From an uncultured Gammaproteobacteria bacterium (GTDB lineage: Bacteria; Pseudomonadota; Gammaproteobacteria; Pseudomonadales; Pseudohongiellaceae), in NCBI GenBank assembly GCA_913054495.1, contig CAJXIY010000004.1, forward strand, positions 1 to 64,000: DNA of 64,000 nucleotides. The letters run 5' to 3'. The notes beneath the pieces are model-generated. The model ran no database searches and was not told the DNA's origin. It was given only the letters and a program-made list of their open reading frames with translations. Both the position numbers and the translations under genes were made by a program. Within the stretch, counting starts at the first letter, position 1. Each line of letters begins with the position of its first letter. This document shows, in pieces, positions 16,423 to 27,350 of the stretch.

Positions 16423-17256
16423 TCAGCTATTGGTTCCAAACTGGTGCTGTTTGACATGATTTACAAAGGTTTGAATCAATTCTCCGGCTACACTGATAGC
16501 GGGCGATGGTACCTTCGGCAGCGAATATACGTCATACCAATGCGCCTCTTCTATCTCCTCGGGTGCCACCACGATCTCCCCCGCCTTGTAATCGGCAATA
16601 AAGCCCAGCATTAACTGTGACGGGAAAGGCCAAGACTGGCTCTTGATGTAACGGATATTCTCGACCTCTATGCCCACTTCTTCTTTGACTTCCCGCACCA
16701 CAGTTTGTTCTGGAGTCTCACCTACTTCTATAAAACCTGCAAGACAACTAAAAAATCCAGATTTAAACCTGGCGCTGCGAGCGAGTAGTAATTGATCCCC
16801 CCTCACCACCAGCATGATTGCACAGGGATTGATGCGGGGAAAATACTGCCGACTACAGACCGTGCATTGAACCGCTCTTACAGATTTGTGTTGAGTGGTC
16901 GGCGCGCCACAAGCGCCGCAGTACCTGTGTGCAGTATACCAATCCAGAATCTGGCTGGCCTTACCGGCAAGGGTCAGGGCAAGTTCGCCGCGCTCAAATA
17001 GTAAGCTGCGTAAAGAACGGTTTTCTGCCCGCAGTAACTTAGCCGGGTTTTCCCTGATATGCACTGCAATAAACGTCGTTGCCGGGCCTTCTTCGAGCAA
17101 GAACAGCTCGGCGCCAATAGACAATACGGCGTCTATTTCCGATTTTTCCCAGACGAATTCATTACCTCGGACCACGATCTGATTATCATAAATCAGGACG
17201 AATCGGTCCGTCTCTAACAGCTCGTCGAATGTTGGAAAATAGCCGCGTTGAACCAT
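16423..17256 (-). CDS. nudC: NADH/NAD-capped RNA pyrophosphatase NudC
   Basis: NudC hydrolyses NADH and removes NAD caps from RNA. The 277-aa protein has an N-terminal domain, a zinc ribbon (CGACG and CTVCS, about 113-133) and a Nudix domain with the box GFIEVGETPEQTVVREVKEEVGI split over about 175-197. The NudC-specific motif SQSWPFPSQLM follows at about 206-216 and separates it from general Nudix hydrolases. It begins at ATG 17256. Directly upstream lies the repeat element 17267-17425, so its promoter must be in or beyond that element. Confidence 0.96.
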   Translation of the reverse strand: MVQRGYFPTFDELLETDRFVLIYDNQIVVRGNEFVWEKSEIDAVLSIGAELFLLEEGPATTFIAVHIRENPAKLLRAENRSLRSLLFERGELALTLAGKASQILDWYTAHRYCGACGAPTTQHKSVRAVQCTVCSRQYFPRINPCAIMLVVRGDQLLLARSARFKSGFFSCLAGFIEVGETPEQTVVREVKEEVGIEVENIRYIKSQSWPFPSQLMLGFIADYKAGEIVVAPEEIEEAHWYDVYSLPKVPSPAISVAGELIQTFVNHVKQHQFGTNS

Positions 17257-17266
17257 GAGCCTTAAG

Positions 17267-17425
17267 GAACCTCTGATTAACTTAGCCTACCCCGATCGCG
17301 ATGCCCAGCGCAGGGGAAGCAATAATCCATGGGCGAGTTGAGGAACGCATTGCAGGGGTCAGTGCTGGTGGCTTGCGCGCCACAGCACAGCTGCAGCGCG
17401 CTTACCCGAATTAAGTCAGAGGTTC
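17267..17425. repeat. 159-bp inverted-repeat element (CCTCTGA family)
   Basis: Outer arms GAACCTCTGA (17267-17276) and TCAGAGGTTC (17416-17425) are perfect inverted repeats, with further imperfect pairing inward (TTAACTTAG against CTTAATTCG). A strong internal hairpin lies at 17362-17388 (GTGCTG-GTGGC with GCCAC-AGCAC). The right arm is inside the last codons of the permease gene and leads into its TAA stop. The CCTCTGA core is shared with the element at 10486-10752, but the interiors differ. Confidence 0.7.
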
Positions 17426-18748
17426 GGCGAAGAAATCGAAGAAAAAATACATGACGACTGTACAGGCCATCAAGGTCAGCAGCATCACCGGCAATCCCTT
17501 CCTGAACCACAGGCCAGGAGTAATCGCCAGGCTTGGATCGCCGGCATCTTTCGCCATCTTTTCGGAGATGGTGACGATGAAGACATTGGCGGTAGAGCCC
17601 AGATGCGTGCCGTTACCCCCCATGCCCACTCCCGCAGCCAATCCCCACCACAGAGGCGTCACATTGATTCCCTGCGCCTCCATTCCCAGGATGATAGGAA
17701 TCATGGCGGCGGTGAAAGGTATATTGTCGATTGCTGCCGACATCACCGCCGACACCCACATCAAGATAAGAGTCGCCTTGAGTAGATCGCTCTCCACATA
17801 AGGCACGATGAAGGTGCCCAGATATTCGAGAAACTGACTGTGCTCTACCCCACCGACAATGATGAACAAGGAGATAAAAAACATCAGCAGGGCTAATTCC
17901 GTATGGGCGAACGCCTCTTCCATATCGATGTCTTTGCCTATGAACACCAATGCCGTCAACCCCAGGGCGGTCACAAACCAAGGCTCCCACCCTAGTCTTC
18001 CATGCATGATGAAGCCGATGACCATAACCCCCAGTACCGCCAGGGAGGCATACCAGGTTTTCGGGTCCGACAGGGGGGCTCGATCGGAGATGTCCAACTC
18101 ATGGGGAGTGACCGAGAGCTCTTCCTTGAACAGGTAGCGAAGAAAAAATACGATGATGATCCAGGCGACAAAAACCATGCCCCCCATGTGAATGACAAAG
18201 TCATTAAAATTGATGCCAGCGGCTGAGCCGATCATCAGATTTGGTGGGTCACCCACCAGTGTCGCCACACCACCGGTGTCGGACAGCAGCGCGGCCGCCA
18301 ACAAAAATGGAATCGCACTGACACGTAAAGATTGACAGATGAGGATAATCAGCGGCCCAAATATCACCACAGTAGTGACATTATCCAATAGCAGGGAAAG
18401 CACCGTGACCAGCGTTCCCATCAACACCATGAGCAGAAATAACCGACCCTTGCTGTAATCGGCGATGGCGTACGCAAGTTGTTGAAAGCCGCCGGTAGGT
18501 ATCATGATGGCAACGATGGTCATCATGCCACCTAACAGGAAGACGACATTCCAGTCTATTGCGTCTTTAGCCCCCTCAATATCATAAAAACCGTAAATCT
18601 GGCCGGCGACTATCATCACGGCGGCACCGGCCATACCGCACTTCACTCGGTGAATACCATGAATGCCTTCGGTAAATATGGCGACAAATGTGAGAACCAA
18701 TATCACAGCGGAAATCAGCATATTGGTATTCCAGACAATCTCTTCCAT
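17411..18748 (-). CDS. Ion transporter superfamily permease (ArsB/NhaD/P-protein type)
   Basis: A 445-aa inner-membrane protein with about 11 hydrophobic segments and the two-fold layout of the ArsB/NhaD branch of the IT superfamily. Typical blocks are DWNVVFLLGGMMTIVAIM (about 64-81), LDNVTTVVIFGPL (about 121-133), LLSDTGGVATLVGDPPNLMIGSAAG (by position, about 154-178), DNIPFTAAMIPI (about 343-354) and GMGGNGTHLGSTANV (about 376-390). The paired DN-x-T/P and GGxxTxxGxxxN motifs are the substrate- and Na+-binding hairpins. Candidates are Na+/H+ exchange or anion uptake; sequence does not decide. The last codons GAA CCT CTG ACT TAA fall in a repeat arm, so the C-terminal residues EPLT may have been supplied by that insertion. 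Confidence 0.88.
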   Translation of the reverse strand: MEEIVWNTNMLISAVILVLTFVAIFTEGIHGIHRVKCGMAGAAVMIVAGQIYGFYDIEGAKDAIDWNVVFLLGGMMTIVAIMIPTGGFQQLAYAIADYSKGRLFLLMVLMGTLVTVLSLLLDNVTTVVIFGPLIILICQSLRVSAIPFLLAAALLSDTGGVATLVGDPPNLMIGSAAGINFNDFVIHMGGMVFVAWIIIVFFLRYLFKEELSVTPHELDISDRAPLSDPKTWYASLAVLGVMVIGFIMHGRLGWEPWFVTALGLTALVFIGKDIDMEEAFAHTELALLMFFISLFIIVGGVEHSQFLEYLGTFIVPYVESDLLKATLILMWVSAVMSAAIDNIPFTAAMIPIILGMEAQGINVTPLWWGLAAGVGMGGNGTHLGSTANVFIVTISEKMAKDAGDPSLAITPGLWFRKGLPVMLLTLMACTVVMYFFFDFFAEPLT

Positions 18749-18976
18749 ACGTCTAATTCCTCATCAAGTTTTGCGGCTGTTGTTGCGGCGATGGCCGCCA
18801 AAGCTACGCGGCGCTTTTAAGCTAATGTACTTCAGTTCTCTGTATTTATTGAATTTTTGGTGAAACTGACTGGCTCAAAAGCGCTAGATATTATAGCTTA
18901 TGCCTGACCTATTCAAGATAAACCGGTCAGATCAAGTGTCCGGCGAAGGTCTGACTTGCTGGCACTGGCAGGCGCC

Positions 18977-19693
18977 TCAGTTGGTATCGAGATCCAGCCA
19001 GAGGCAACCCTGCTCGCTGCTCTTTTCGATTTCCTGCAGTCGATCCTGATGTGTCCGCAACTCATCGGTCCCGGCCACAATAACGCGAAGCGGCGTCCGC
19101 TGCGGATCGAACTTTCTGGCCCGGCGGCGGCGCTTCAGGACTTCTTCGGACTCGTCCTGCAGCGACAGGCTGGACTGGCCGCTGGTCATCATCAGATAGA
19201 CATCGGCCAGTATCTCCGCATCCAGGAGCGCGCCGTGAAGCTCCCGTTGGGTGTTATCCACGTCGTAGCGTTTACACAGGGCATCGAGGCTATTGCGCTG
19301 CCCGGGATGCTTCGCTCTAGCCAACACCAAGGTATCCAGCACCTGGCACAGATCTTCCATCGGGCCGTTGCCAGCATTCGATAACCGCAACTCATTGTTG
19401 AGAAATCCGATATCGAAGGGCGCATTGTGAATAAGCAATTCGGCGCCACGGACAAAATCAATGAATTCGGCCTCCACCTGTGCAAAGACAGGCTTGTCGG
19501 CAAGAAATTCATTGCTGATACCATGCACTTCCATGGCGGCGATATCGACCTCTCGCTCGGGATTGAGATAACACTGATAGTGATTGCCGGTGGGTTTCCG
19601 ATCCTCCAGCTCTACGCAGCCGATCTCGATAATCCGGTGGCCTTGCAGCGGATCCAGTCCAGTGGTTTCGGTATCGAGGATTATCTGTCGCAT
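18977..19693 (-). CDS. dnaQ: DNA polymerase III epsilon subunit (3'-5' proofreading exonuclease)
   Basis: DnaQ proofreads for the replicative polymerase. The 238-aa product has ExoI motif LDTETTGLDP (D6 and E8), ExoII HNAPFDIGFLNNE (about 95-107) and ExoIII HGALLDAEILADVY with the catalytic His/Asp (about 157-170). The C-terminal tail after about 185 would bind the alpha subunit. ATG at 19693 (MRQIILDTET) is the family start, although the frame is open further upstream. rnhA lies just upstream on the same strand, the two separated by 40 bases. In E. coli the pair is divergent, so this co-directional order is a common variant. Confidence 0.97.
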   Translation of the reverse strand: MRQIILDTETTGLDPLQGHRIIEIGCVELEDRKPTGNHYQCYLNPEREVDIAAMEVHGISNEFLADKPVFAQVEAEFIDFVRGAELLIHNAPFDIGFLNNELRLSNAGNGPMEDLCQVLDTLVLARAKHPGQRNSLDALCKRYDVDNTQRELHGALLDAEILADVYLMMTSGQSSLSLQDESEEVLKRRRRARKFDPQRTPLRVIVAGTDELRTHQDRLQEIEKSSEQGCLWLDLDTN

Positions 19694-19733
19694 GAATTCA
19701 TCCCTGGGGTTTCTTGATCGCCGAGCTGAGGAA

Positions 19734-20174
19734 TCAGAGGTCCATCTCGTCGATGCCGCGATTGGCGAGCTGATCGGCAATTTCGTTTTCGGGGTGGCCA
19801 CTGTGACCCTTCACCCAATGCCACTCAATTTGGTGCAACTCGACGAGTGCGTCAAGCCGTTTCCATAATTCCACATTAAGAACAGGCTTCCTGTTAGCGG
19901 TTTTCCAGTTTTTCTGCTTCCAGTTACTCACCCATTCGGTGATGCCAGTTAACACGTACTTGGAATCGGTGGTAATTCGCACGCTGCAAGATTTGGTAAG
20001 CGCCTCCAGGCCTTTGATTGCCGCGGTCAGTTCCATGCGATTATTGGTTGTCATCGCCTCGCCACCAAATAGAGACTTTTCAACGCCTCCATAGCGTAGC
20101 AGAACCCCCCAACCGCCTATGCCTGGATTTCCGCGGCAGGCGCCATCTGTGAACATTTCAACTACTTGTTGCAT
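19734..20174 (-). CDS. rnhA: Ribonuclease HI
   Basis: RNase HI degrades the RNA strand of RNA-DNA hybrids. The 146-aa protein carries all four catalytic acidic residues: D in [12 protein letters not shown] in [11 protein letters not shown] in TTDSKYV and D in NEIADQLAN. The basic handle [13 protein letters not shown] (about 86-98), which helps bind the hybrid, is also present. E. coli RNase HI is 155 aa. It starts at ATG 20174. Its 3' end reads GACCTCTGATT, with the TGA stop inside the same CCTCTGA core that ends metH, but no full repeat is visible here. Confidence 0.97.
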   Translation of the reverse strand: MQQVVEMFTDGACRGNPGIGGWGVLLRYGGVEKSLFGGEAMTTNNRMELTAAIKGLEALTKSCSVRITTDSKYVLTGITEWVSNWKQKNWKTANRKPVLNVELWKRLDALVELHQIEWHWVKGHSGHPENEIADQLANRGIDEMDL

Positions 20175-20232
20175 GGATGATTCTCGCTACCAGGGATCGG
20201 TTTCGGATTTTGTTTTGGCTAATGGATTGCCG

Positions 20233-21024
20233 CTAATGAATTCTAGCGCGGACGTTTTCCGCCGCCGGTATGGCTGTGACCCGACTCCGCAATGATCGCC
20301 ACTTTGGCAAGATTGGCGTTAAAGGAATGCGCTGTTTGACACAGAGTATAAAATACGCACCCCCTAACGGGCTCTTGATCGAGGTAGCAAATTTTTCGAT
20401 GTTATCGGCGTAGCGCAGCAGTCGTGAAAAATTAAGCGGCAGGAAATGCACGCCGTAATCCACGGATTCGATGTGTAAATCCAGCAACCGCAGCCAATCG
20501 CTGATGCGCCTGCGGGAAATAAATCGCCCGCGCCAGGGAATGTTGATCTTGCGTTTGAAAAGTTTCCACAGCCCCCAGTGGCTCATGGGGTTGAAGCCTA
20601 CGATCAGCATCTGCCCCCCGGGACGTAATACGCGAGTCACTTCTCTCAGCAAGCGGTGGCTGTCATCGGTAAAATCGAGAGCATGATGTAAAACCACGAC
20701 ATCGATACTGTCGTTTGCCAAGGGTAACTCCTCGTTATTTGCCACTGGTTGCGTCGATCCCGGGCGATGTACCGGGACGAAGCTTATCTTATGCCCAACC
20801 GGGCTGTCCCCGATCAGAGACACTTCATTATTGCAGCCGACCTGAAGGATATGATATCCGAACAAGCGGCTGATGATCGGCGTCACCAGGGCCTGTTCGG
20901 CCCGCAATACCGCTATACCCTGTGGCGACTGGAACCATCGACCCACCAGTTCACTCAGCGGGTCGGAGTCCGGCGCACCCCGAAGCAGCCGTCTTCGAGC
21001 TTCGTGTTTAGACAGTAAGTTCAT
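20233..21024 (-). CDS. Class I SAM-dependent methyltransferase, YafS-like
   Basis: A 263-aa cytoplasmic methyltransferase next to rnhA, the position of yafS in E. coli. Motif I is unusual (HILQVGCNNEVSLIGDSP, about 54-71). The post-motif acidic region reads NEELPLANDSIDVVVLHHALDFTDDSHRLLREVTRVLRPGG (by position, about 95-135), a standard methyltransferase 11 pattern. The substrate of YafS proteins is unknown. Start at ATG 21024 (MNLLSKHEARRR) is preferred; ATG at 21045 adds MRVRAKR and cannot be excluded, as neither has a clear ribosome binding site. Confidence 0.8.
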   Translation of the reverse strand: MNLLSKHEARRRLLRGAPDSDPLSELVGRWFQSPQGIAVLRAEQALVTPIISRLFGYHILQVGCNNEVSLIGDSPVGHKISFVPVHRPGSTQPVANNEELPLANDSIDVVVLHHALDFTDDSHRLLREVTRVLRPGGQMLIVGFNPMSHWGLWKLFKRKINIPWRGRFISRRRISDWLRLLDLHIESVDYGVHFLPLNFSRLLRYADNIEKFATSIKSPLGGAYFILCVKQRIPLTPILPKWRSLRSRVTAIPAAENVRARIH

Positions 21025-21045
21025 GCGCTTTGCCCGGACTCTCAT

Positions 21046-21401
21046 TTATCTGCCAGCAGACCAGGATTTAACCATCTTTATCCAATCAATACACTCTCAG
21101 CCGAGTTTCGACGACGCGAAATACGTTTGAGGCCGCCCAGAGACATTGCGTGCTGAATCAGAGGCGCCCCGCTGCCTTTTTGGCTTGTATTAAAGACAGG
21201 TCACTATATCATGTCGGATTTGTGGCAAATAAGAGCGACGATGGCAAGGTGCGGGCTTAGCAGCTTCAAAGGCGAATCCAGTGCCACATCGGGTTCGGCA
21301 TTGAATCGCAGCACGGGAATTCAGCCTGGTCCTGAACCAGTTACATTGTTCGCAACAGCGAGAGGCCGGAAAGGCGGTTTCTGAAATCCTCGTTGTATTT
21401 T
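21046..21401. other. 356-bp gap between methyltransferase and mltD
   Basis: No gene is visible on either strand. In many gammaproteobacteria gloB (glyoxalase II) stands between these two genes, but I find no zinc-binding THxHxDH-type frame here. A CAGAGGCGCC stretch at about 21160 resembles one end of the CCTCTGA repeats, without a partner. The gap must hold the divergent promoters of both neighbours; none is convincing. Confidence 0.6.
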
Positions 21402-22805
21402 ATGCATCAATTCAATCCTCCCCTAATTCGAAACCTGTGCCTGTCAGTCTGCATCGGCACCCTTCTCGCCTGCCAGACCATGCCGGAAAATACCCGCGAT
21501 ACGGCGGCAGTCGTTGCCGTGGCGGCACCGAATAAGACCGCGGCCACGACCGTCACTGACCTTACCGTCACTACAATTAACATCGCCACAGCCGTGGCTG
21601 CGAGCTACGATGATCTGTGGCGCCGCATGCAGGCCGGATTTCAACTTCGGGATGACTATGCCCAGGCAGAAGTGGTGTCACGGCTGCAATACTACACCGA
21701 CAATCAACGCTATTTTGATCTCGTTAGCGAGCGGGCGGCGCCGTTTCTCTACTGGATTGTGGAGGAGGTGGATCGCCGTCACCTGCCCCAGGAATTGGCC
21801 CTGGTGCCGATCGTAGAAAGCACTTTTAACCCCAATGCCTATTCCGGTGAACACGCGGTGGGTCTATGGCAATTTGTGGGCGCTACCGGGAAGAGTTTCG
21901 GACTACAGCAGGATTGGTGGTACGACGCCAGGAGAGAACCACGGGCCGCTACCATCGCGGCACTGGATTATTTACAAATTCTCTATGGCCAGTTCAACGA
22001 GAACTGGATGCTGGCGCTGGCCGCGTACAACACCGGCGACAGCAATCTGCGCAGGGCAATAAGAAAGAGTGGCCAGGGGACTGGAATCATCGACTTTTGG
22101 AACCTGCCCCTCCCCCGCGAAACCCACGCCCACGTCGCCAAGATTCTCGCCCGGGCCAAAATTATTTCCGACAGCGAAGCTTATGGAATCAAATTACGCC
22201 GGATTCCAAACTCTGCGGCGCTGTCGTCGGTGGAAATCGGAGCCCAAATCGATATCGCCCAAGCGGCAAAATTGGCACAGATTGGCTATGCCGAGCTGCG
22301 GGCATTGAATCCGGGCTATCTGCAGTGGGCTACCCATCCGGATCATCCCCAGACCCTTCTATTGCCGGCCGAGAACGCCGAGGCGCTCCTGGCCGGATTA
22401 CAGACACTGGACCGGAGCCAACTGGTGAGCTGGGATCGTTATCAGATTGCAGCAGGAGACACCCTGGGTGCTATCGCCCGCAAACTGGGGACCCGGGTCG
22501 ACATCTTGCAAACGGTTAACCAACTTCGGGGCAGTCAGATCATTGCGGGAAGGTCTCTCCTGATTCCCCGCCTCGACAAGCTCGGCAGCGATCTCTCACT
22601 TTCCAGTATTCTCCCACCCCAAAGCCGGCGCACACCCGTGGCTTTACCCGCCAGCCACAGGGTAAGACGGGGCGATAATTTATGGAGCATAGCGAGGCGA
22701 TACGACCTGAGATCCAAAAATATCGCCCGCTGGAATCAGATAGAGCTAGATTCCATATTGCGACTTGGACAAATTCTGCAGTTAGGATCATCGGAGCGTA
22801 ATTAA
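21402..22805 (+). CDS. mltD: Membrane-bound lytic murein transglycosylase D
   Basis: MltD cleaves the glycan strands of peptidoglycan from the outer membrane. The 467-aa lipoprotein precursor has a signal peptide ending in the lipobox LLAC (C24). The SLT domain contains the catalytic glutamate E140 in VPIVESTFNP, then GLWQFVGATGK and LALAAYNTGDSNLRRAI. Two LysM peptidoglycan-binding domains follow: one starting YQIAAGDTLGAIARKLGTRV (about 340) and one starting HRVRRGDNLWSIARRY (about 420). ATG 21402 is preferred over the in-frame TTG at 21393. It ends 2 bases before the POT transporter ATG, so the two are probably co-transcribed. Confidence 0.96.
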   Translation: MHQFNPPLIRNLCLSVCIGTLLACQTMPENTRDTAAVVAVAAPNKTAATTVTDLTVTTINIATAVAASYDDLWRRMQAGFQLRDDYAQAEVVSRLQYYTDNQRYFDLVSERAAPFLYWIVEEVDRRHLPQELALVPIVESTFNPNAYSGEHAVGLWQFVGATGKSFGLQQDWWYDARREPRAATIAALDYLQILYGQFNENWMLALAAYNTGDSNLRRAIRKSGQGTGIIDFWNLPLPRETHAHVAKILARAKIISDSEAYGIKLRRIPNSAALSSVEIGAQIDIAQAAKLAQIGYAELRALNPGYLQWATHPDHPQTLLLPAENAEALLAGLQTLDRSQLVSWDRYQIAAGDTLGAIARKLGTRVDILQTVNQLRGSQIIAGRSLLIPRLDKLGSDLSLSSILPPQSRRTPVALPASHRVRRGDNLWSIARRYDLRSKNIARWNQIELDSILRLGQILQLGSSERN

Positions 22806-22807
22806 TC

Positions 22808-24367
<1,560 letters not shown>

Positions 24368-24494
24368 CGCAGCAGCCGGGCGCGACGAACTATGTGTTTC
24401 CCCGGCTAAATTCTTAGCCGTTCACCACGGGAAAATAGTTTTTGTTTGCAGTAAAATAAGGCCTCTTTCGACAACGTTTCTGTGGGATTGAAAT

Positions 24495-25295
24495 ATGGGT
24501 TTTTTAGCAGGTAAGCGTGTATTAATTTTGGGAGTGGCGAGTAAACTCTCTATTGCCTCGGGTATCGCTGCGGCCATGCATAGAGAGGGCGCCGAGCTCG
24601 CCTTTACCTATCAGAACGAAAGACTCAAGGACCGGGTCCTGAAATTTGCCGAATCCTGGGGCTCGGATCTTGTCTATCCCTGTGACGTTACCAAGGATGA
24701 GGAAATTCAGGCCTTATTTTCGTCGCTGTCCACAAACTGGGACGGCCTAGATGGCCTGGTTCACTGTCTGGCATATGCCCCGGCCAATGAACTGGATGGC
24801 AACTATGTCGATGTGACCACTCGCGAGGGCTTTCTGATGGCCCACGAGATCAGCTCCTATAGCTTCGTGGCGCTGGCACAGGCCGCCAGATCACTTATGG
24901 ACGGCCGCAATGGCTCTCTGCTGACGCTCAGCTATCTGGGGGCAATACGCAGCCTGCCAAATTACAACGTGATGGGATTGGCCAAGGCGAGTCTAGAGGC
25001 GAATGTGCGCTATATGGCTGCCAGCTTGGGGCCGACCGGGACGCGGGTCAATGCCATTTCTGCCGGCCCCATAAGAACGCTGGCGGCTGCGGGAATCAAG
25101 AGTTTTCGCAAGATGCTACAACACAATGCCGGGCAAACACCGCTGCGTCGCAACATCACTATCGAGGAAGTGGGCAACGCAGCAAGCTTTCTCTGTTCCG
25201 ACCTGGCCTCCGGGATCAGCGGAGAAATTTTGTATGTCGATGGCGGCTTCAACACCACCGCGATGGGATCTCTGAATCAAGCGGAGACAGATTAG
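24495..25295 (+). CDS. fabI: Enoyl-[acyl-carrier-protein] reductase (NADH) FabI
   Basis: FabI does the last reduction in each fatty acid elongation cycle. The 266-aa protein has the SDR cofactor motif [19 protein letters not shown], the active-site pair Y147 and Y157-x6-K164 in [24 protein letters not shown] (by position), and the substrate loop [23 protein letters not shown]. Residue 93, usually Gly in gammaproteobacteria (SIGFAP), is Ala here (CLAYAP). It starts at ATG 24495. A TAAAAT box 36-41 bases upstream may be the -10 of its own promoter. It converges with ppiD. Confidence 0.96.
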   Translation: MGFLAGKRVLILGVASKLSIASGIAAAMHREGAELAFTYQNERLKDRVLKFAESWGSDLVYPCDVTKDEEIQALFSSLSTNWDGLDGLVHCLAYAPANELDGNYVDVTTREGFLMAHEISSYSFVALAQAARSLMDGRNGSLLTLSYLGAIRSLPNYNVMGLAKASLEANVRYMAASLGPTGTRVNAISAGPIRTLAAAGIKSFRKMLQHNAGQTPLRRNITIEEVGNAASFLCSDLASGISGEILYVDGGFNTTAMGSLNQAETD

Positions 25296-25366
25296 CACCG
25301 CTCACACTCGCCATCGAGCACTGATTAAACATTCAAAGTCTCGGCCTTAGAGCGGCCGGTATCCAC

Positions 25367-27256
25367 CTAGAATGTGTCGAAGATGGTGGTAGATTGCTGG
25401 ATATCCGCAGTCTCTCGTAAGTTAGCGACGAAGGCCTGAAAATCACTGGAACCCAAATCTGTCAGTACGGCATTGGTCATCGAATTTCGTTCTTCTTCTT
25501 GCAGGGATTCCAGGGACCCCGGGTTCACCTTAGTTAGTTCGATAAGCACGAAGGTGCTATTGTCGAGAGTCATATCGGCCCGTTCTGGGCCATCCTGTGG
25601 CGTCCTCATGGCAAAGACCTGTTGCAGTATTTGCCTGTTAATATTGAAGGCGACTCTCGCCGCAGCTTCTTCCTCAATCCACTCGAGTTCGTTACTCGCC
25701 AACACCTCGTCCAGGCCCGCGCCAGTCTCAATGGCGCTCAGGATTTCATCACCGAGGGCCTGCACCGCGTCTCTTTCCATCTCGGTACGTAACAGGACTG
25801 CAATCTCAGGTTCTACTTCACTCAGTACTCGAATGCTGGATTCATTAAGTTGCTTAACCCTCAGCACTACACTCTTGCTGTCGTCTAATTCCAATACCTC
25901 ACTGTTATTGCCTTCCAGCAAAACGTCATCGGAGAATGCCGCCGCAATCACCGCCTGATTGGAAAAAATACCGCCGCCGCCGCTGCGACCGAAGGCCTCA
26001 CTTTCCAGGACTTCCAGCTCCAGGTCTGCGGCGATCGTCTGTAAATCACCGGTTTCAAACGCAAGATTGGACAGGTCTTCCAGACGCTCGACGTAGATGA
26101 GGGCCACTTGAGCGCTCTTGAACTCCCGCTCTATTCTGGCGGAAACTTCCTCGTAGGATTGAAATTCATTTTCGGAATCTTCGGTGAGCTTGACGATGTG
26201 AACTCCAAACTCGGTCACAAGCGGTGCAGATATCTCATCGAGCGCCATGCTGTCCAATGCAGTTTCGATTTCTGCCGGGAACGCGCTGCCGTCGGTATAG
26301 CCGATATCACCGCCCTCTTGCGCCGATACCACATCGCTGGAAAGTTCCAATGCTACTAGGGCGAAATCCTCGCCGTCGACGATGCGCTGCCGGGCCTGTG
26401 CAGCCTGCTGCAGGGCTTGCTGTTGCGATCGATCGCCACCTACTTCGAACAGGATATGTGAGGCTCGCTTCTCGGCCGAACCTTCGAAGGCGTCGCGCTC
26501 CTGATCGTACTGGGCTAATAGTTCGTCTCCGCCTACTTCGATTGCGGCGGCGATCGCCAGCTGATCCAGCAGCACGTAACTCACCACTACCGTCTCTTCT
26601 TCGACGAAATTCGACTGGTTGTCATCGTAGTAGGATTGAATTTCGTCATCGCCAATCGCCATACCCAGCGTCCTGGTGCCCATGGGTATGGACAGATATT
26701 TAAAATCGCGAGTCTGTGCCGACAGTTCTGCCAGCCGTTTCAATTCGGATTCGGTGATAAAATTTGAACTCGAATAGGCACTCGCCACCTGCGACAGCAG
26801 CATCTGCTGGCGCAAGAGTTGGCGATAAGTTGGCACGCTATAGCCCTGACTGGCCATGGTTCGAATCGCTAGGTCTGAATCGAACTCGCCATTCAGCTGA
26901 AATTGAGGGGTCTGAATAATTGCACGGTCGATGTGATCGCTGGAGATGCTCATATTGGCATTCTCTGCCGACTGCCGCAACACCGTCTCTTCTATCAGCT
27001 GGCTCAATGCAATTTGTTGCAACAGACCTTGATCAAGGGAATCGATCCCGGCACCAATCGAGTTAATCAGCGACTGGGTACTGAACTGTAATTGGGCTTC
27101 GCTAATCTCCTCGCCGTTAACTTCTGCCACTGACGGCGCGCTGGTAAGTCCGCCGATGATGGAGTCAACGCCGAACAGCGCAAATACCGCTATAATGAGA
27201 CCGATGATGACCTTAGCGACGATGCCCTGTGAATTGTCTCGAATATCTTGCAACAT
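25367..27256 (-). CDS. ppiD: Periplasmic chaperone / peptidyl-prolyl isomerase PpiD
   Basis: PpiD is an inner-membrane-anchored chaperone that meets proteins leaving the Sec channel. The 629-aa protein starts MLQDIRDNSQGIVAKVIIGLIIAVFALFG, the usual short cytoplasmic tail and single membrane helix (about 13-32). A SurA-N-like domain covers about 35-230. A parvulin-type PPIC domain spans about 265-360 (KRASHILFEVGGD to FGVHIVKL). The rest is helical. It starts at ATG 27256 with a strong AGGAAGG site. It follows hupB on the same strand, the usual order, but a terminator after hupB suggests a separate promoter; TTGAGT with GATACT-like boxes around 27290-27330 is a weak candidate. Confidence 0.95.
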   Translation of the reverse strand: MLQDIRDNSQGIVAKVIIGLIIAVFALFGVDSIIGGLTSAPSVAEVNGEEISEAQLQFSTQSLINSIGAGIDSLDQGLLQQIALSQLIEETVLRQSAENANMSISSDHIDRAIIQTPQFQLNGEFDSDLAIRTMASQGYSVPTYRQLLRQQMLLSQVASAYSSSNFITESELKRLAELSAQTRDFKYLSIPMGTRTLGMAIGDDEIQSYYDDNQSNFVEEETVVVSYVLLDQLAIAAAIEVGGDELLAQYDQERDAFEGSAEKRASHILFEVGGDRSQQQALQQAAQARQRIVDGEDFALVALELSSDVVSAQEGGDIGYTDGSAFPAEIETALDSMALDEISAPLVTEFGVHIVKLTEDSENEFQSYEEVSARIEREFKSAQVALIYVERLEDLSNLAFETGDLQTIAADLELEVLESEAFGRSGGGGIFSNQAVIAAAFSDDVLLEGNNSEVLELDDSKSVVLRVKQLNESSIRVLSEVEPEIAVLLRTEMERDAVQALGDEILSAIETGAGLDEVLASNELEWIEEEAAARVAFNINRQILQQVFAMRTPQDGPERADMTLDNSTFVLIELTKVNPGSLESLQEEERNSMTNAVLTDLGSSDFQAFVANLRETADIQQSTTIFDTF

Positions 27257-27350
27257 GATTGTCTATCACCTTCCTCAGGCCAGAAAAAAAAATGGTAGTA
27301 TCATTGCCCGCTTTGGTACTACTCAAACTGACTCGATAAAAAAATAAGCA

